Notes: generated by a model from the letters alone, not told the origin. Positions 45,358 through 54,154 are shown, counted from the first letter of the stretch. The stretch is 64,000 nt of DNA from Roseiarcus sp963822215 (GCA_963822215.1 CAWGGX010000008.1:62001-126000); one strand, 5' to 3'. A program made the numbers and translations.

Positions 45358-46353
45358 ATGACCCTGAGCAAGCGGAAACTTGGAAAGCAGGGCCTGGAGG
45401 TCTCGGCGATCGGACTGGGCTGCATGGGCATGAGCCAGTCCTACGGCCCGGCGGACGAAAAGGAGTCGATTGCCACCCTGCATCGCGCCATCGACCTCGG
45501 CTGCACGTTTTTCGACACCGCCGAGGTCTACGGCCCGTTCGCGAACGAGGCGTTGATCGGCCGCGCGCTCACGGGAAGGCGCGACCGCGTGACCATCGCG
45601 ACGAAATTCGGGTTCAAGTTCGAGGACGGCCGCCAGGTCGGCGCCGAACGGGATAGCCGCCCGAAATCGATCCGCGCCGCGGTCGAGGGGTCGCTGCGCC
45701 GCCTCGCGACCGACCGCATCGATCTTCTCTACCAGCACCGCGTCGATCCCGCTGTGCCGATCGAGGACGTCGCCGGCACGGTCGCCGATCTCATCCGCGA
45801 GGGAAAGGCGCTGTACTTCGGCCTGTCGGAGGCCGGCGTCGCCAACATCCGCCGCGCGCATGGCGAACATCCGGTCTCGGCGCTGCAAAGCGAGTATTCG
45901 CTGTGGGAGCGCAATCTGGAGGCGGACGTGTTGCCGGCCTTGCGCGAGCTCGGGATCGGCCTCGTGCCGTTCTCGCCGCTCGGGCGGGGGTTTCTCACCG
46001 GCGCCGTGAAACGGGCCGAGGATTACCCCGAGGGCGACTATCGCCGAGGTGACCCGCGCTATCAGGGGGAGGCCTTCGACGCCAATATGAAGGCGGCCGC
46101 AATCGTGCGCGAGATCGCCGCGGCCAAAGGCGCGCAGCCCGGCCAGATTGCGCTCGCCTGGCTCCTCGCCAAGGGCGATGACATCGTACCGATTCCGGGC
46201 ACGAAACGGCGAGCCTACCTCGAGGAGAATGTCGCCGCTGCGGCGATCGCGCTCGGCCCGGACGAGATTACGACGCTCGACGACTCGCTCGGGCCGGGCA
46301 AGGTCACCGGGCCGCGCTACCCTGACTGGATGCTGGCGACGATCGATCGCTGA
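45358..46353 (+). CDS. aldo/keto reductase
   Basis: The 331-residue protein is an AKR of the YajO/AKR13-like group: catalytic Asp/Tyr region FFDTAEVYGPFANEALIG, Lys in IATKFGFKFED, His in YQHRVDP, and NADPH segment PFSPLGRGFLTGAV and PIPGTKRRAYLEEN. It reduces aldehydes or ketones with NADPH and fits the detoxification cluster. TTGGAGG precedes the ATG. Confidence 0.93.
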   Translation: MTLSKRKLGKQGLEVSAIGLGCMGMSQSYGPADEKESIATLHRAIDLGCTFFDTAEVYGPFANEALIGRALTGRRDRVTIATKFGFKFEDGRQVGAERDSRPKSIRAAVEGSLRRLATDRIDLLYQHRVDPAVPIEDVAGTVADLIREGKALYFGLSEAGVANIRRAHGEHPVSALQSEYSLWERNLEADVLPALRELGIGLVPFSPLGRGFLTGAVKRAEDYPEGDYRRGDPRYQGEAFDANMKAAAIVREIAAAKGAQPGQIALAWLLAKGDDIVPIPGTKRRAYLEENVAAAAIALGPDEITTLDDSLGPGKVTGPRYPDWMLATIDR

Positions 46354-46491
46354 GCGGCGCCGTCTGTCCTTCGTCGAGTCGCCTCGACGCTTGCCATCAT
46401 GGCTTTGAAGGCTAGCATGGCAGAAAAGACTCACGCTGGGCGGCGTCTGTCGGGGCGCTCGCACGTCGTAGGTCGGCAGCTGGGAGATTTT

Positions 46492-47145
46492 ATGAGTAAG
46501 AGTCCGACGACGGCGGCGTTCGTCAGTCAGAAAGGCGGCGTCGGCAAGAGTACGCTAGCGCGCGTGCTGGCGGTTGGCGCCATCCATAGGGGGCGCAAGA
46601 CGCTGCTGGCCGATTTCGATCTCGATCAGCTCACCTGCGTCGAATGGGGCGCCGCGCGGCTCAGAGCCAGCATCGAGCCGGAGATCGACACGCGCGCGTT
46701 CAAGAGCCTGAAAAAGCTGCGCAAGGACGAGAGCGTGGTCGACTTCATCGTCGCCGACACGCGTGGCCTCGCCGACGATCTCTCAACCGAGATCGCCGAG
46801 GATTCGGAGGTGGTGTTCCTGCCGACCGGGGTATCGCAGGACGATCTGCGGCCGACGTTCACTCTGGCGCGCAGGCTGGCGCGTCGAGGCGCCGAAGGGC
46901 GGCTCGTCCTGGTGCTGTCGAAGGTCGGACGGTCGGAGACCCAGTTCGCCAAGGCGGTCGAGGCGATCGAGGACGCCGGCTTCGAGCTTTTGTCGGAGCA
47001 TTGGCCGCAACGCGACGGCTTCCAGAGCGATCTCGACGCGGGCCGAGCCGGCCGCGAGGCGCGCAATCCCCACCTGCGCGAAATCGCCGAGCGGATGGAG
47101 GAGGCGCTCTGGACTCGCACGCTGAAGGCGAAGCCGAGAGGGTGA
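46492..47145 (+). CDS. orphan ParA-like ATPase
   Basis: The 217-residue protein has the deviant Walker A motif QKGGVGKSTLARVLAVG (residues ~14-30), DFDLDQLTC for the Walker A' Asp, and FIVADTRGLADD for switch II. No parB, no centromere-like iterons and no replication gene are nearby, so a plasmid-partition role is unlikely; positioning of another cargo is possible. The ATG at 46492 (GGGAGA upstream) is preferred to 46399. Confidence 0.85.
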   Translation: MSKSPTTAAFVSQKGGVGKSTLARVLAVGAIHRGRKTLLADFDLDQLTCVEWGAARLRASIEPEIDTRAFKSLKKLRKDESVVDFIVADTRGLADDLSTEIAEDSEVVFLPTGVSQDDLRPTFTLARRLARRGAEGRLVLVLSKVGRSETQFAKAVEAIEDAGFELLSEHWPQRDGFQSDLDAGRAGREARNPHLREIAERMEEALWTRTLKAKPRG

Positions 47146-47164
47146 GTCCGTTCGCCCCGCAAAT

Positions 47165-47277
47165 CCCCCTCTCTCCGCTGGCGGGGAGAGGGTCGGGGTG
47201 AGGGGCCTTGGCGACTGGCCGTGGACGCTCGCCCAGCCCCTCATCCTAACCTTCTCCCCGCAAGCGGGGAGAAGGGA
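47165..47277. repeat. composite palindromic repeat, copy 2 (inverted relative to copy 1)
   Basis: CTCTCCGCTGGCGGGGAGAG, a ~55-bp linker and CTTCTCCCCGCAAGCGGGGA with AG match the reverse complement of 10874-10990 including the linker. It lies between the convergent ParA-like and ndk genes and may serve as a bidirectional terminator. Confidence 0.8.
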
Positions 47278-47303
47278 CCGCGCCTCTACCGAAGAGCGAT
47301 GGA

Positions 47304-47726
47304 TCAGCCCACGATCTCATTGCCCGCGAACCATTGCGCGATTTCGACGGCCGCCGTCTCGGGCGCGTCGGAGCCGTGCACGGAATTCTCGCCCATCGAC
47401 AACGCGAAATCCTTTCGGATCGTCCCGGCGTCGGCCTTTTCGGGGTTGGTGGCGCCCATCACCGCCCGGTAGCGGGCGATGGCGTCCACGCCTTCCAGCA
47501 CCTGCACCACGACCGGCGCCGCGGTCATCATCTCGACCAGCTCGCCGAAGAACGGCCGCTCGCGATGCACGCCATAAAACGTCTCGGCCTGCGCCTTGGT
47601 CATGTGCACCCGCTTCTGCGCGACGATGCGGAGGCCCGCAGCCTCGATCCGGGCGTTGACGGCGCCGGTCAGGTTGCGGCGGGTCGCGTCGGGCTTCAGA
47701 ATCGAGAACGTGCGCTGGATAGCCAT
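47304..47726 (-). CDS. ndk: nucleoside diphosphate kinase
   Basis: The 140-residue protein is a standard Ndk: MAIQRTFSILKPDATRRNL, ERPFFGELVEMM, and the active-site His117 in SVHGSDAPETA. It transfers the gamma phosphate between nucleoside di- and triphosphates through phospho-His. The ATG at 47726 gives the usual family length. It is a single gene. Confidence 0.97.
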   Translation of the reverse strand: MAIQRTFSILKPDATRRNLTGAVNARIEAAGLRIVAQKRVHMTKAQAETFYGVHRERPFFGELVEMMTAAPVVVQVLEGVDAIARYRAVMGATNPEKADAGTIRKDFALSMGENSVHGSDAPETAAVEIAQWFAGNEIVG

Positions 47727-47920
47727 GGATCGGATCTCTGGATCGGTCGGTGGAGAAATCGCGGCGCTTATAGCGACGCCCCGCGCGCCGAGCAAGGCGG
47801 CGACGGCGGGGTGCGTCCTCCCTCTCTATCGACATTATCTAAGAATAGCGTTATTTGATGCTGGCGTGTCGGCGATCGGCGCGCCCGAAACAAATCGAGG
47901 AAACAGTCAGGAAACCCGCC

Positions 47921-48754
47921 ATGAGCGCAGCCGACCCCGAGATCGCCAACCGCATTGCCGCGGGCGGGATCGAGACGAACTACCATGATCAAGGCGACGG
48001 CCCCGCCGTGCTGTTCATCCACGGCTCGGGGCCGGGGGTGAGCGCCTGGGCGAACTGGCGACTGACCATTCCGGCGCTGTCGCGCTCCTACCGGGTGATC
48101 GCGCCGGACATGGTCGGGTTTGGCTTCTCGGATCGGCCGAAGGGCGTGCAATATAGCAAGGAGACCTGGATCGCGCAGGCGATCGGCCTTCTCGACGCGC
48201 TCGGGATCGACAAGGCGGATGTGGTCGGCAATTCGTTCGGAGGCGCGATCGCCCTCGGCATGGCGATCCGCCACCCGAAGCGGGTCGGACGGCTCGCGCT
48301 GATGGGCGCGGTCGGCGTGTCATTCCCGATCACGCCGGGCCTCGACGCGGTCTGGGGCTACGAGCCGTCGTTCGAGGCGATGCGCAAGCTTCTCGACATC
48401 TTCGCCTACGATCGCAGCCTGGTGAACGACGAACTGGCGGACCTGCGCTACCGCGCCAGCATCCGCCCCGGCTTCCAGGAGTCCTTTTCGGCCATGTTCC
48501 CGGCGCCGCGCCAGCGCTGGGTGGACGCCCTCGCGAGCCTGGAGGCCGACATCCGCGCGTTGCCCCACGAGACGCTGATCATCCACGGCCGCGACGACAA
48601 GGTCATTCCCCTGTCGAACGCCCTCACGCTCCTTCGATTGATCGAGCGCTCGCAACTCCACGTCTTTGGTCGCTGCGGCCACTGGGTGCAGATCGAGCAC
48701 GCGGCGCGGTTCGCAAAGCTCCTCGACGGCTTTTTCGGCGAGGCTGTTTCGTAG
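47921..48754 (+). CDS. alpha/beta hydrolase, meta-cleavage product hydrolase type
   Basis: The 277-residue protein has the catalytic triad Ser105 (GNSFGG), Asp225 or 226 (HGRDDKVIP) and His254 (CGHWVQIEH), and the oxyanion segment HGSGPGVSAWANW with PDMVGFGFS. This pattern matches 2-hydroxymuconic-semialdehyde hydrolases (DmpD/XylF/TodF). No ring-cleavage dioxygenase is beside it in the window, so the aromatic substrate is unknown. Confidence 0.88.
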   Translation: MSAADPEIANRIAAGGIETNYHDQGDGPAVLFIHGSGPGVSAWANWRLTIPALSRSYRVIAPDMVGFGFSDRPKGVQYSKETWIAQAIGLLDALGIDKADVVGNSFGGAIALGMAIRHPKRVGRLALMGAVGVSFPITPGLDAVWGYEPSFEAMRKLLDIFAYDRSLVNDELADLRYRASIRPGFQESFSAMFPAPRQRWVDALASLEADIRALPHETLIIHGRDDKVIPLSNALTLLRLIERSQLHVFGRCGHWVQIEHAARFAKLLDGFFGEAVS

Positions 48755-48892
48755 GGCAGGCGCGCCCGTCGCCGAGTCGGGGCCGGGCGCCGCTGGAGTT
48801 GTCGAGACGGCGGCGCGAGGCATACGCTCGCCCTCGGCCCGGGACCACGCAAGCGGCCGGTCCGCCAGCATTCCGTCAGCATGGAGCCGCTC

Positions 48893-49594
48893 ATGCGTCG
48901 GGCCGACCGATTGTTTCAGATCATCCAAATTCTTCGGCGCTCGTCGCGCCCGGTCACCGCCGACGCTCTGGCCGAGGAGCTCGAAGTGTCGAAGCGGTCT
49001 GTCTATCGTGACGTCGCCGACCTGATCGGGCAGCGGGTGCCGATCCGCGGCGAGGCCGGCGTCGGCTACGTCCTCGGCCGCGACTTCGACATGCCGCCGC
49101 TGATGCTGACGCCGGACGAACTGGAGGCCGCGGCGCTCGGCGCGCAATGGGTGGCTGACAGGGGCGACGCCGTCCTGGCCGCCGCGGCGCGCGACCTGAT
49201 CGCCAAGATCGCCGCGGTCGTGCCTGGCCAGCTGATTCCGTTCCTCGACGAGCCGAGCGTTGGCGCGCCGCCGGGCCTGGTGAAGACCGTCGACGGTCTC
49301 GACATGTCTCGGACGCGATCGTGGATTCGCGGCGGGAAAAAGATCCGGATCCGCTACAGCGACGAGCAGGCGCGCGGGAGCGAACGGATCATCTGGCCGA
49401 CAATGATCGGCTATGCCGAAACCGTGCGCCTGCTCGCGGCCTGGTGCGAGCTGCGCCAGGATTTCCGCCACTTCCGGACAGACCGCATCGTCGCCGCGGA
49501 GTTTCTCGACGAGCGGCACGGCGTTGCGCCGGCTGAGCTGCGCGGCCGCTGGCGGCGCGCTTTCGAAGCCAAGCGGCGTCCCCGTTCTCGCTAG
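48893..49594 (+). CDS. WYL-domain transcriptional regulator
   Basis: The 233-residue protein has an N-terminal winged helix (RADRLFQIIQILRRSSRPVT, recognition part LEVSKRSVYRDVADL) and a C-terminal WYL domain (IRIRYSDEQARGSERIIWPT, ARGxWxL-like AAWCELRQDFRHFRTDR). GGAG lies 7 bp upstream of the ATG at 48893; 48881 is an alternative start. WYL proteins sense ligands such as nucleic acids or nucleotides. It follows the hydrolase gene but after 138 bp, so coregulation is uncertain. Confidence 0.9.
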   Translation: MRRADRLFQIIQILRRSSRPVTADALAEELEVSKRSVYRDVADLIGQRVPIRGEAGVGYVLGRDFDMPPLMLTPDELEAAALGAQWVADRGDAVLAAAARDLIAKIAAVVPGQLIPFLDEPSVGAPPGLVKTVDGLDMSRTRSWIRGGKKIRIRYSDEQARGSERIIWPTMIGYAETVRLLAAWCELRQDFRHFRTDRIVAAEFLDERHGVAPAELRGRWRRAFEAKRRPRSR

Positions 49595-49966
49595 AGAGCA
49601 TGAAGAATTCTGATCGATTCGCGCCGAAAACCCTGATCCGGCCGCGTACGCGGCCACCTTCCCCTCGAGGGGGAAGGGGGCGCCCCTCTCCTGAAAGGAG
49701 GGTGTTCGGCGGACTCTTTCATGCGTCAAGGTGCGCGAAAGCGAATGAGAACTCTCCCCATGGGCCCCTTGGGGAGAAGGTGGCGCAGAGCGCCGGATGA
49801 GGGGCTTGCGTCTTCAAATTTGAGCGCACTCCCACCGCCCCGGCCCTCCTCGCTGCGGGAGAAGGAAGTTCGCCTCAACGCCCATTCAGGATCAACTCCG
49901 GGCGGAGAAGGACGCGCGCCGCGGCGTTCGCCCGTAACTGCCAAACCGGGCCGCCATGACAATGCC
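49595..49966. other. repeat-rich intergenic region
   Basis: No gene is seen. It contains a CCTTCCCCTCGAGGGGGAAGG hairpin region near 49660-49680 and the repeat at 49753-49805 (CTCCCC...GGGGAGAAGG with GCGCAGAGCGCCGGATGAGG), which recurs at 50708-50757 and, inverted, at 50833-50881. Confidence 0.55.
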
Positions 49967-50050
49967 CTCATCCTGAGCCTGTCGAAGGATGATCCAGGGG
50001 GCGGGGCCATTCGTGCGCGCTGGAGCGTCCTTCGACAAGCTCAGGACGAG
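49967..50050. repeat. 'CTGAGCTTGTCGAAGG' palindromic repeat, copy 3
   Basis: Arms at 49967-49989 and 50028-50050 are near-perfect reverse complements with the conserved 38-bp spacer. It is followed by GCAGTTACG and preceded by CGTAACTGCC, a further inverted pair also traceable beside copy 1, so the full mobile unit may be about 150 bp. Confidence 0.82.
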
Positions 50051-50208
50051 GGCGAAGAGTCGGCCCTCGCAGTTACGTTCGGATTTCGCCAGCCCTGAAG
50101 TCAGATGTCGCCGCAGCCTCGGGGCCGCTTTATTTCGTCGCCGCAGTCGGTTAGCTTTCCCGCAATCGCGGCGCTCGAACTTCGGCGCGGAACCAAAGAG
50201 GGTTGGAC

Positions 50209-50634
50209 ATGGGGATGTGGCAGGAGTTCAAGGAATTCGCGCTCAAGGGCAACGCGCTCAGCCTCGCCGTCGGCGTGATCATCGGCGCGGCCTTCGGCAA
50301 GATCGTCGACGCCCTGGTCAACGACCTCATCATGCCGGTCGTCGGCATCGCCGGTAAGGCGGACTTCTCCAACTACTATATCCCCCTGTCGAGCGCCGTG
50401 ACGGCAACCAATCTCGCCGACGCACGCAAGCAGGGCGGCGTCTTCGCCTACGGCGACTTCATCACCGTGGCGATCAATTTCGCTATTGTGGCGGTCGCGC
50501 TGTTCCTTTTGATCAAGGGCATCAACATGCTGATCCGCGCGGACAAGGCGAAGCCAGCGGAACCGCCGCCGCCGAGCCCGGAGGTCGTGCTGCTGACCGA
50601 GATCCGCGACCAGCTCGCCAAGCGCAGCGTCTGA
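50209..50634 (+). CDS. mscL: large-conductance mechanosensitive channel
   Basis: The 141-residue protein is a complete MscL: N-terminal helix MWQEFKEFALKGNALSLAVG, TM1 pore helix VIIGAAFGKIVDALVNDLIM, periplasmic loop, TM2 VAINFAIVAVALFLLIKGIN and the C-terminal helix LLTEIRDQL. It opens under membrane tension to release solutes on osmotic down-shock. The ATG at 50209 is used; a TTG at 50203 is possible. Confidence 0.97.
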   Translation: MGMWQEFKEFALKGNALSLAVGVIIGAAFGKIVDALVNDLIMPVVGIAGKADFSNYYIPLSSAVTATNLADARKQGGVFAYGDFITVAINFAIVAVALFLLIKGINMLIRADKAKPAEPPPPSPEVVLLTEIRDQLAKRSV

Positions 50635-50935
50635 GACCTGGCGGCTCGGCGACGGCTGACCCCGCGGTGGCGCTACGGCATGCACACAACTCAAATCGGG
50701 AGGCGGACCCCTTCTCCGGCTATGCCGGGGAAGGTGGCGCGAAGCGCCGGATGGGGTTTGGCCGACTGCTTCGTCGAAGTCTGATTGCGCGGACGTCATC
50801 GGTGATTTACGTCTATCCCGTCCTGCTTTCCGCACCCCATCCGGTCCTACGGACCACCTTCCCCAGCAAGCTGGGGAAGGGATACGCCGACCGGCTGTCG
50901 GATTGCCGGCTGATTTGTGCGAGAAATCACCTGCG
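50635..50935. repeat. gap holding an inverted pair of a ~50-bp palindromic repeat
   Basis: Copies at 50708-50757 and 50833-50881 are in opposite orientation and share GGGGAAGGTGG with CGCCGGATGGGG-type tails; a third relative lies at 49753-49805. No gene is seen in the 301 bp between mscL and the next, opposite gene. Confidence 0.7.
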
Positions 50936-51214
50936 CTATGCTGGGAGATTGTCGAGTGCGACGCCGACGGTCATCAGCGTCGCAAACACCGCGTACGTCT
51001 TTACAGCGAACGTTCGTCTCGCGGCCGCGACGCCGATCAGGATCTCGATCTCGCCGCGCATATTGCGCACCCGAATCAGGCATCCCTTGACGTGGACGGC
51101 GGCGAGTTCCGCGATAATCGGCCAGGCCGCGTTCAGGCGCTGCAACCGAACGCGACGTTTGGCGGCGACGATCTGATTGTCCTTCACGACCTCGAAATCA
51201 TACGATTCGGACAT
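50936..51214 (-). CDS. hypothetical protein
   Basis: The 92-residue product starts MSESYDFEVVKDNQIVAAKR and contains IRVRNMRGEIEILIGVAAAR, a pattern of short strands and one helix that looks like a small folded domain. GAGGTTCGAAGG lies before the ATG. No family is recognised with confidence. Confidence 0.6.
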   Translation of the reverse strand: MSESYDFEVVKDNQIVAAKRRVRLQRLNAAWPIIAELAAVHVKGCLIRVRNMRGEIEILIGVAAARRTFAVKTYAVFATLMTVGVALDNLPA

Positions 51215-51317
51215 GCCTTCGAACCTCTTCGTAGCGCCGGCCGCCCGCCGCGCCCGCGAAGGCTAGGGGACGCATGGGTTCAAAGTGTGCCCGAACCATG
51301 GCGTCTCGCCGGCCCGC

Positions 51318-53657
51318 TCACAGCGCAACCCGCCTCAACCGCAGGGCGTTGGCGATGACGCTGACGGACGAGAGCGACATCGCCGCGGCCGCCACGATCG
51401 GCGACAGCAGGATGCCGAACGCCGGATAGAGCACGCCCGCGGCAATCGGCACGCCCGCGGCGTTGTAAAGGAAGGCGAAAGCGAGGTTCTGCCGGACGTT
51501 GCGCATGGTCGCCTTGGATAGCCTTCGAGCGCGGACGAGCCCGGCGAGATCGCCCTTGAGCAGCGTCATGCCGGCGCTCTCGATCGCGGCGTCCGTCCCG
51601 GTACCCATCGCAATTCCGACGTCGGCCGCCGCAAGCGCCGGCGCGTCGTTGACGCCGTCCCCCGCCATCGCCACGACCCGGCCTTCGCTTTTCAGGCGGG
51701 CGACCGCCGCCGCCTTGCCCTCCGGCAGGACCTCCGCCTCATAGGCCTCGAGTCCGAGCCGGGCGGCCACCGCCGCAGCGGTCGCACGGTTATCGCCGGT
51801 CAGCATGACGACCCGCAGCCCCTGAGCCTTCAGCTCGGCGAGCGCCTCGGCCGCCCCGGTCTTGACAGGATCGGACACGGCGATCAGCGCCGCCGCCGCG
51901 CCATCGATGGCGACGAACACGACCGTCGCGCCCTCTCGCCGCAGCGCCTCGGCCCTTCCGGCGAGCGGCGACACATCCGCGCCGCGCTCGGCGACGAACA
52001 CGTCTGAGCCGACCGCGACCGCGCGTCCCTCAACCAGACCCGCGACGCCGCCGCCCGCGAAGGCGCGGAAATCGGCGGCCTCGGCGAGCTCGAGGCGTTT
52101 CCGCTGCGCCGCCACGACCACGGCGGCGGCGATCGGGTGCTCGCTCGACCGCTCCAGGCTCGCGGCCAGTCTCAAAACGTCGTCGGCCGTGAATCCCGGC
52201 GCGGCGTCGATTGCGGAAAGGCGCGGCTTGCCCTCGGTCAGCGTCCCCGTCTTGTCCACGACCAGCGTATCGACCGCCTCGAACCGCTCGAGCGCCTCGG
52301 CGTCGCGGACCAGCACGCCGGCGCGGGCCCCGGCGCCAACGCCGACCATGATCGCCATCGGCGTCGCCAATCCAAGCGCGCACGGGCAGGCGATAATGAG
52401 GACGGAAACGGCGGCGACCAGCGCGAAGGCGAAACGCGGCTCGGGCCCGAACGTGAGCCACGCGAGGAAGGCGAGAACCGCCGCCGCGACGACCAAGGGG
52501 ACGAACCAGCCGCTGACCCGGTCGGCCAGCCGTTGGGCCGGGGCTCGGCTGCGTTGCGCCTTGGCGACGAGATCGACCATGCGGGCGAGCGCGGTGTCGC
52601 GTCCAACCTTCTCGGCGCGCATGACGAGGCCGCCCGAGCCGTTGACCGCGCCGCCAACCAGCTTCGCGCCGACCGCCTTCATCACCGGCATCAACTCGCC
52701 GGTCATCATCAATTCGTCGACCGCGCTCGCCCCGTCGACAACCTCGCCGTCGACCGGAATTTTCTCGCCCGGGCGCACCCGCAGGCGGTCGCCGACCATC
52801 ACTTCCGTCAGCGCGACGTCATGGTCGTGACCGTCCGCGTCGACGCGCAGAGCGCGCTTCGGCGCAAGGTCGAGGAGCGCGCGGATCGCGTCGCCCGTCT
52901 TTTGCCGCGCGACGAGCTCGAGCACCTGTCCCAGGATCACCAGCACCGTGATGACCGCCGAGGCCTCGAAATAGACGGGCAGACCGCTGTGGTGGCCGAG
53001 CTCCTCGGGAAAGAGCCCGGGCGCGACCGTCGCCACGACGCTATAGGTCCAGGCCACGCCGACGCCGAGCGCGATCAGGGTGAACATGTTGAGGTTGCGT
53101 GTCTTGATCGACGCCCAGGCGCGCACGAAGAACGGCCACCCGGCGCCGAGCACGACCGGGGTCGCGAGCAGAAGCTCGATCCAGTTCGAGAGTTCCGGGG
53201 TCAGCCATTCCGGCCGCCAGACATGGCCGCCCATGTCGAGAACGACCAGCGGAACCGCCAGCGCCAGCGCAAACCACAGCCGGCGCTTCATGTCGATCAG
53301 CTCTTCGTTCGGGCCGGCCTCCGCTGATGGCGTCTCCGGTTCGAGCGCCATGCCGCAGATCGGGCACGCGCCGGGGTGGTCTTGCCGGATCTCGGGATGC
53401 ATCGGACAGGTGAAGATCGTCCCGGCGGGCGCGGGCGGAGCCTTTTGTAGCCGCGCTCGGTGAGCGCGGTCAGCGACCGCGCCAACAGGGCCGAGATAGC
53501 GCGCCGGGTCGGCGGCGAACTTCGTCCGGCAGCCGGCGGAGCAGAAAAAATAGGTCTTGCCGTCGCGCTCAACCTGGTGCCGGGCGGCCGCCGGATCGAC
53601 CGACATGCCGCAGACCGGGTCCTTGGCTACGGCTTTTTCCGTTTCAACGAGGCTCAT
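51318..53657 (-). CDS. copper-translocating P-type ATPase with YHS and heavy-metal-binding domains
   Basis: The 779-residue protein starts with a YHS domain (KDPVCGMSVDP...FFCSAGC, ~12-54), a repeat-derived linker (~57-71), a heavy-metal-binding domain (FTCPMHPEI...CPICGMALEP, ~82-107), then the P1B-ATPase core: CPC 424-426, DKTGT 468-472, SEHP 505-508 and GDGVNDAPAL. The ATG at 53657 follows a CueR promoter, so it exports Cu(I) or Ag(I). Odd points: the actuator region reads DELMMTGELMP where DES...TGEPMP is usual, and a double-hairpin repeat is inserted in frame in the linker. Confidence 0.93.
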   Translation of the reverse strand: MSLVETEKAVAKDPVCGMSVDPAAARHQVERDGKTYFFCSAGCRTKFAADPARYLGPVGAVADRAHRARLQKAPPAPAGTIFTCPMHPEIRQDHPGACPICGMALEPETPSAEAGPNEELIDMKRRLWFALALAVPLVVLDMGGHVWRPEWLTPELSNWIELLLATPVVLGAGWPFFVRAWASIKTRNLNMFTLIALGVGVAWTYSVVATVAPGLFPEELGHHSGLPVYFEASAVITVLVILGQVLELVARQKTGDAIRALLDLAPKRALRVDADGHDHDVALTEVMVGDRLRVRPGEKIPVDGEVVDGASAVDELMMTGELMPVMKAVGAKLVGGAVNGSGGLVMRAEKVGRDTALARMVDLVAKAQRSRAPAQRLADRVSGWFVPLVVAAAVLAFLAWLTFGPEPRFAFALVAAVSVLIIACPCALGLATPMAIMVGVGAGARAGVLVRDAEALERFEAVDTLVVDKTGTLTEGKPRLSAIDAAPGFTADDVLRLAASLERSSEHPIAAAVVVAAQRKRLELAEAADFRAFAGGGVAGLVEGRAVAVGSDVFVAERGADVSPLAGRAEALRREGATVVFVAIDGAAAALIAVSDPVKTGAAEALAELKAQGLRVVMLTGDNRATAAAVAARLGLEAYEAEVLPEGKAAAVARLKSEGRVVAMAGDGVNDAPALAAADVGIAMGTGTDAAIESAGMTLLKGDLAGLVRARRLSKATMRNVRQNLAFAFLYNAAGVPIAAGVLYPAFGILLSPIVAAAAMSLSSVSVIANALRLRRVAL
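53446..53487. repeat. double-hairpin element, copy 3, inside the copper ATPase gene
   Basis: TGTAG is followed by the hairpin CCGCGCTC-GGT-GAGCGCGG, whose stem is identical to copy 1, and an overlapping hairpin GCGGTC-AGC-GACCGC, ending CAACA in place of CTACA. It is in frame and encodes about residues 57-71 (PVGAVADRAHRARLQ) between two metal-related domains. Confidence 0.8.
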
Positions 53658-53706
53658 TGCTTTTCGCCATCGCGCCTGTGCGCGCCCTTGAAGATGTCGC
53701 CCCAAA

Positions 53707-53737
53707 CGCTTAAACCTTCCCATCGTAGGAAGGTCAA
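53707..53737 (-). promoter_or_regulatory. CueR-type promoter/operator of the copper ATPase gene
   Basis: On the minus strand TTGACC (53737-53732) and TAAGCG (53712-53707) are 19 bp apart, the overlong spacer of MerR-family promoters. The spacer contains the dyad ACCTTCC-7-GGAAGGT (53714-53734), almost the same as the E. coli copA operator. Copper-loaded CueR would untwist it and start copA transcription. Confidence 0.92.
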
Positions 53738-53752
53738 GCGGGCGATTGTCGC

Positions 53753-54154
53753 ATGAACATCGGCGCAGCGGCTTCGGCGAGCGGCGTGACCGCCAAGATG
53801 ATCCGCCATTACGAATCGATCGGCCTGCTGCCGCCCGCCGGGCGGCGTCCGAACGCCTATCGCGACTACGGCGAGCGGGAGGTGCACGAGCTCCGGTTCA
53901 TCAAGCGGGCGCGCCGGCTCGGCTTTTCGACCGCCGAGATCGCCGCGCTCCTGGCGTTGTGGCGCGATCGGGCGCGTCCGAGCCGCGAGGTCAGGCGGAT
54001 CGCCGAACGCCATGTCGCCGAACTTATGGCGCGCATCGCCGAAATGCAGGCGATGGCCAAGACGCTCGCCGCGCTCATCGAAGCCTGCTGCGGCGACGAC
54101 AGGCCGGATTGCCCGATCCTCGACGACCTGGCGCAAGGCGCGGGCGAAAATTGA
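53753..54154 (+). CDS. cueR: copper-responsive MerR-family regulator
   Basis: The 133-residue protein has the MerR winged helix (MNIGAAASASGVTAKMIRHY, ESIGLLPP), a dimer helix and the metal loop ACCGDDRPDCPIL. Cys112 and Cys120 take the same numbered positions as the Cu ligands of E. coli CueR, and Ser77 replaces the Cys that marks divalent-metal sensors such as ZntR. It is divergent from the copper ATPase gene with the shared operator between them. Confidence 0.95.
   Translation: MNIGAAASASGVTAKMIRHYESIGLLPPAGRRPNAYRDYGEREVHELRFIKRARRLGFSTAEIAALLALWRDRARPSREVRRIAERHVAELMARIAEMQAMAKTLAALIEACCGDDRPDCPILDDLAQGAGEN

Noticed and set aside
46492..47145. Plasmid or chromosome partition locus
   Set aside because: No parB, parS-like sites or replication gene in the neighbourhood.
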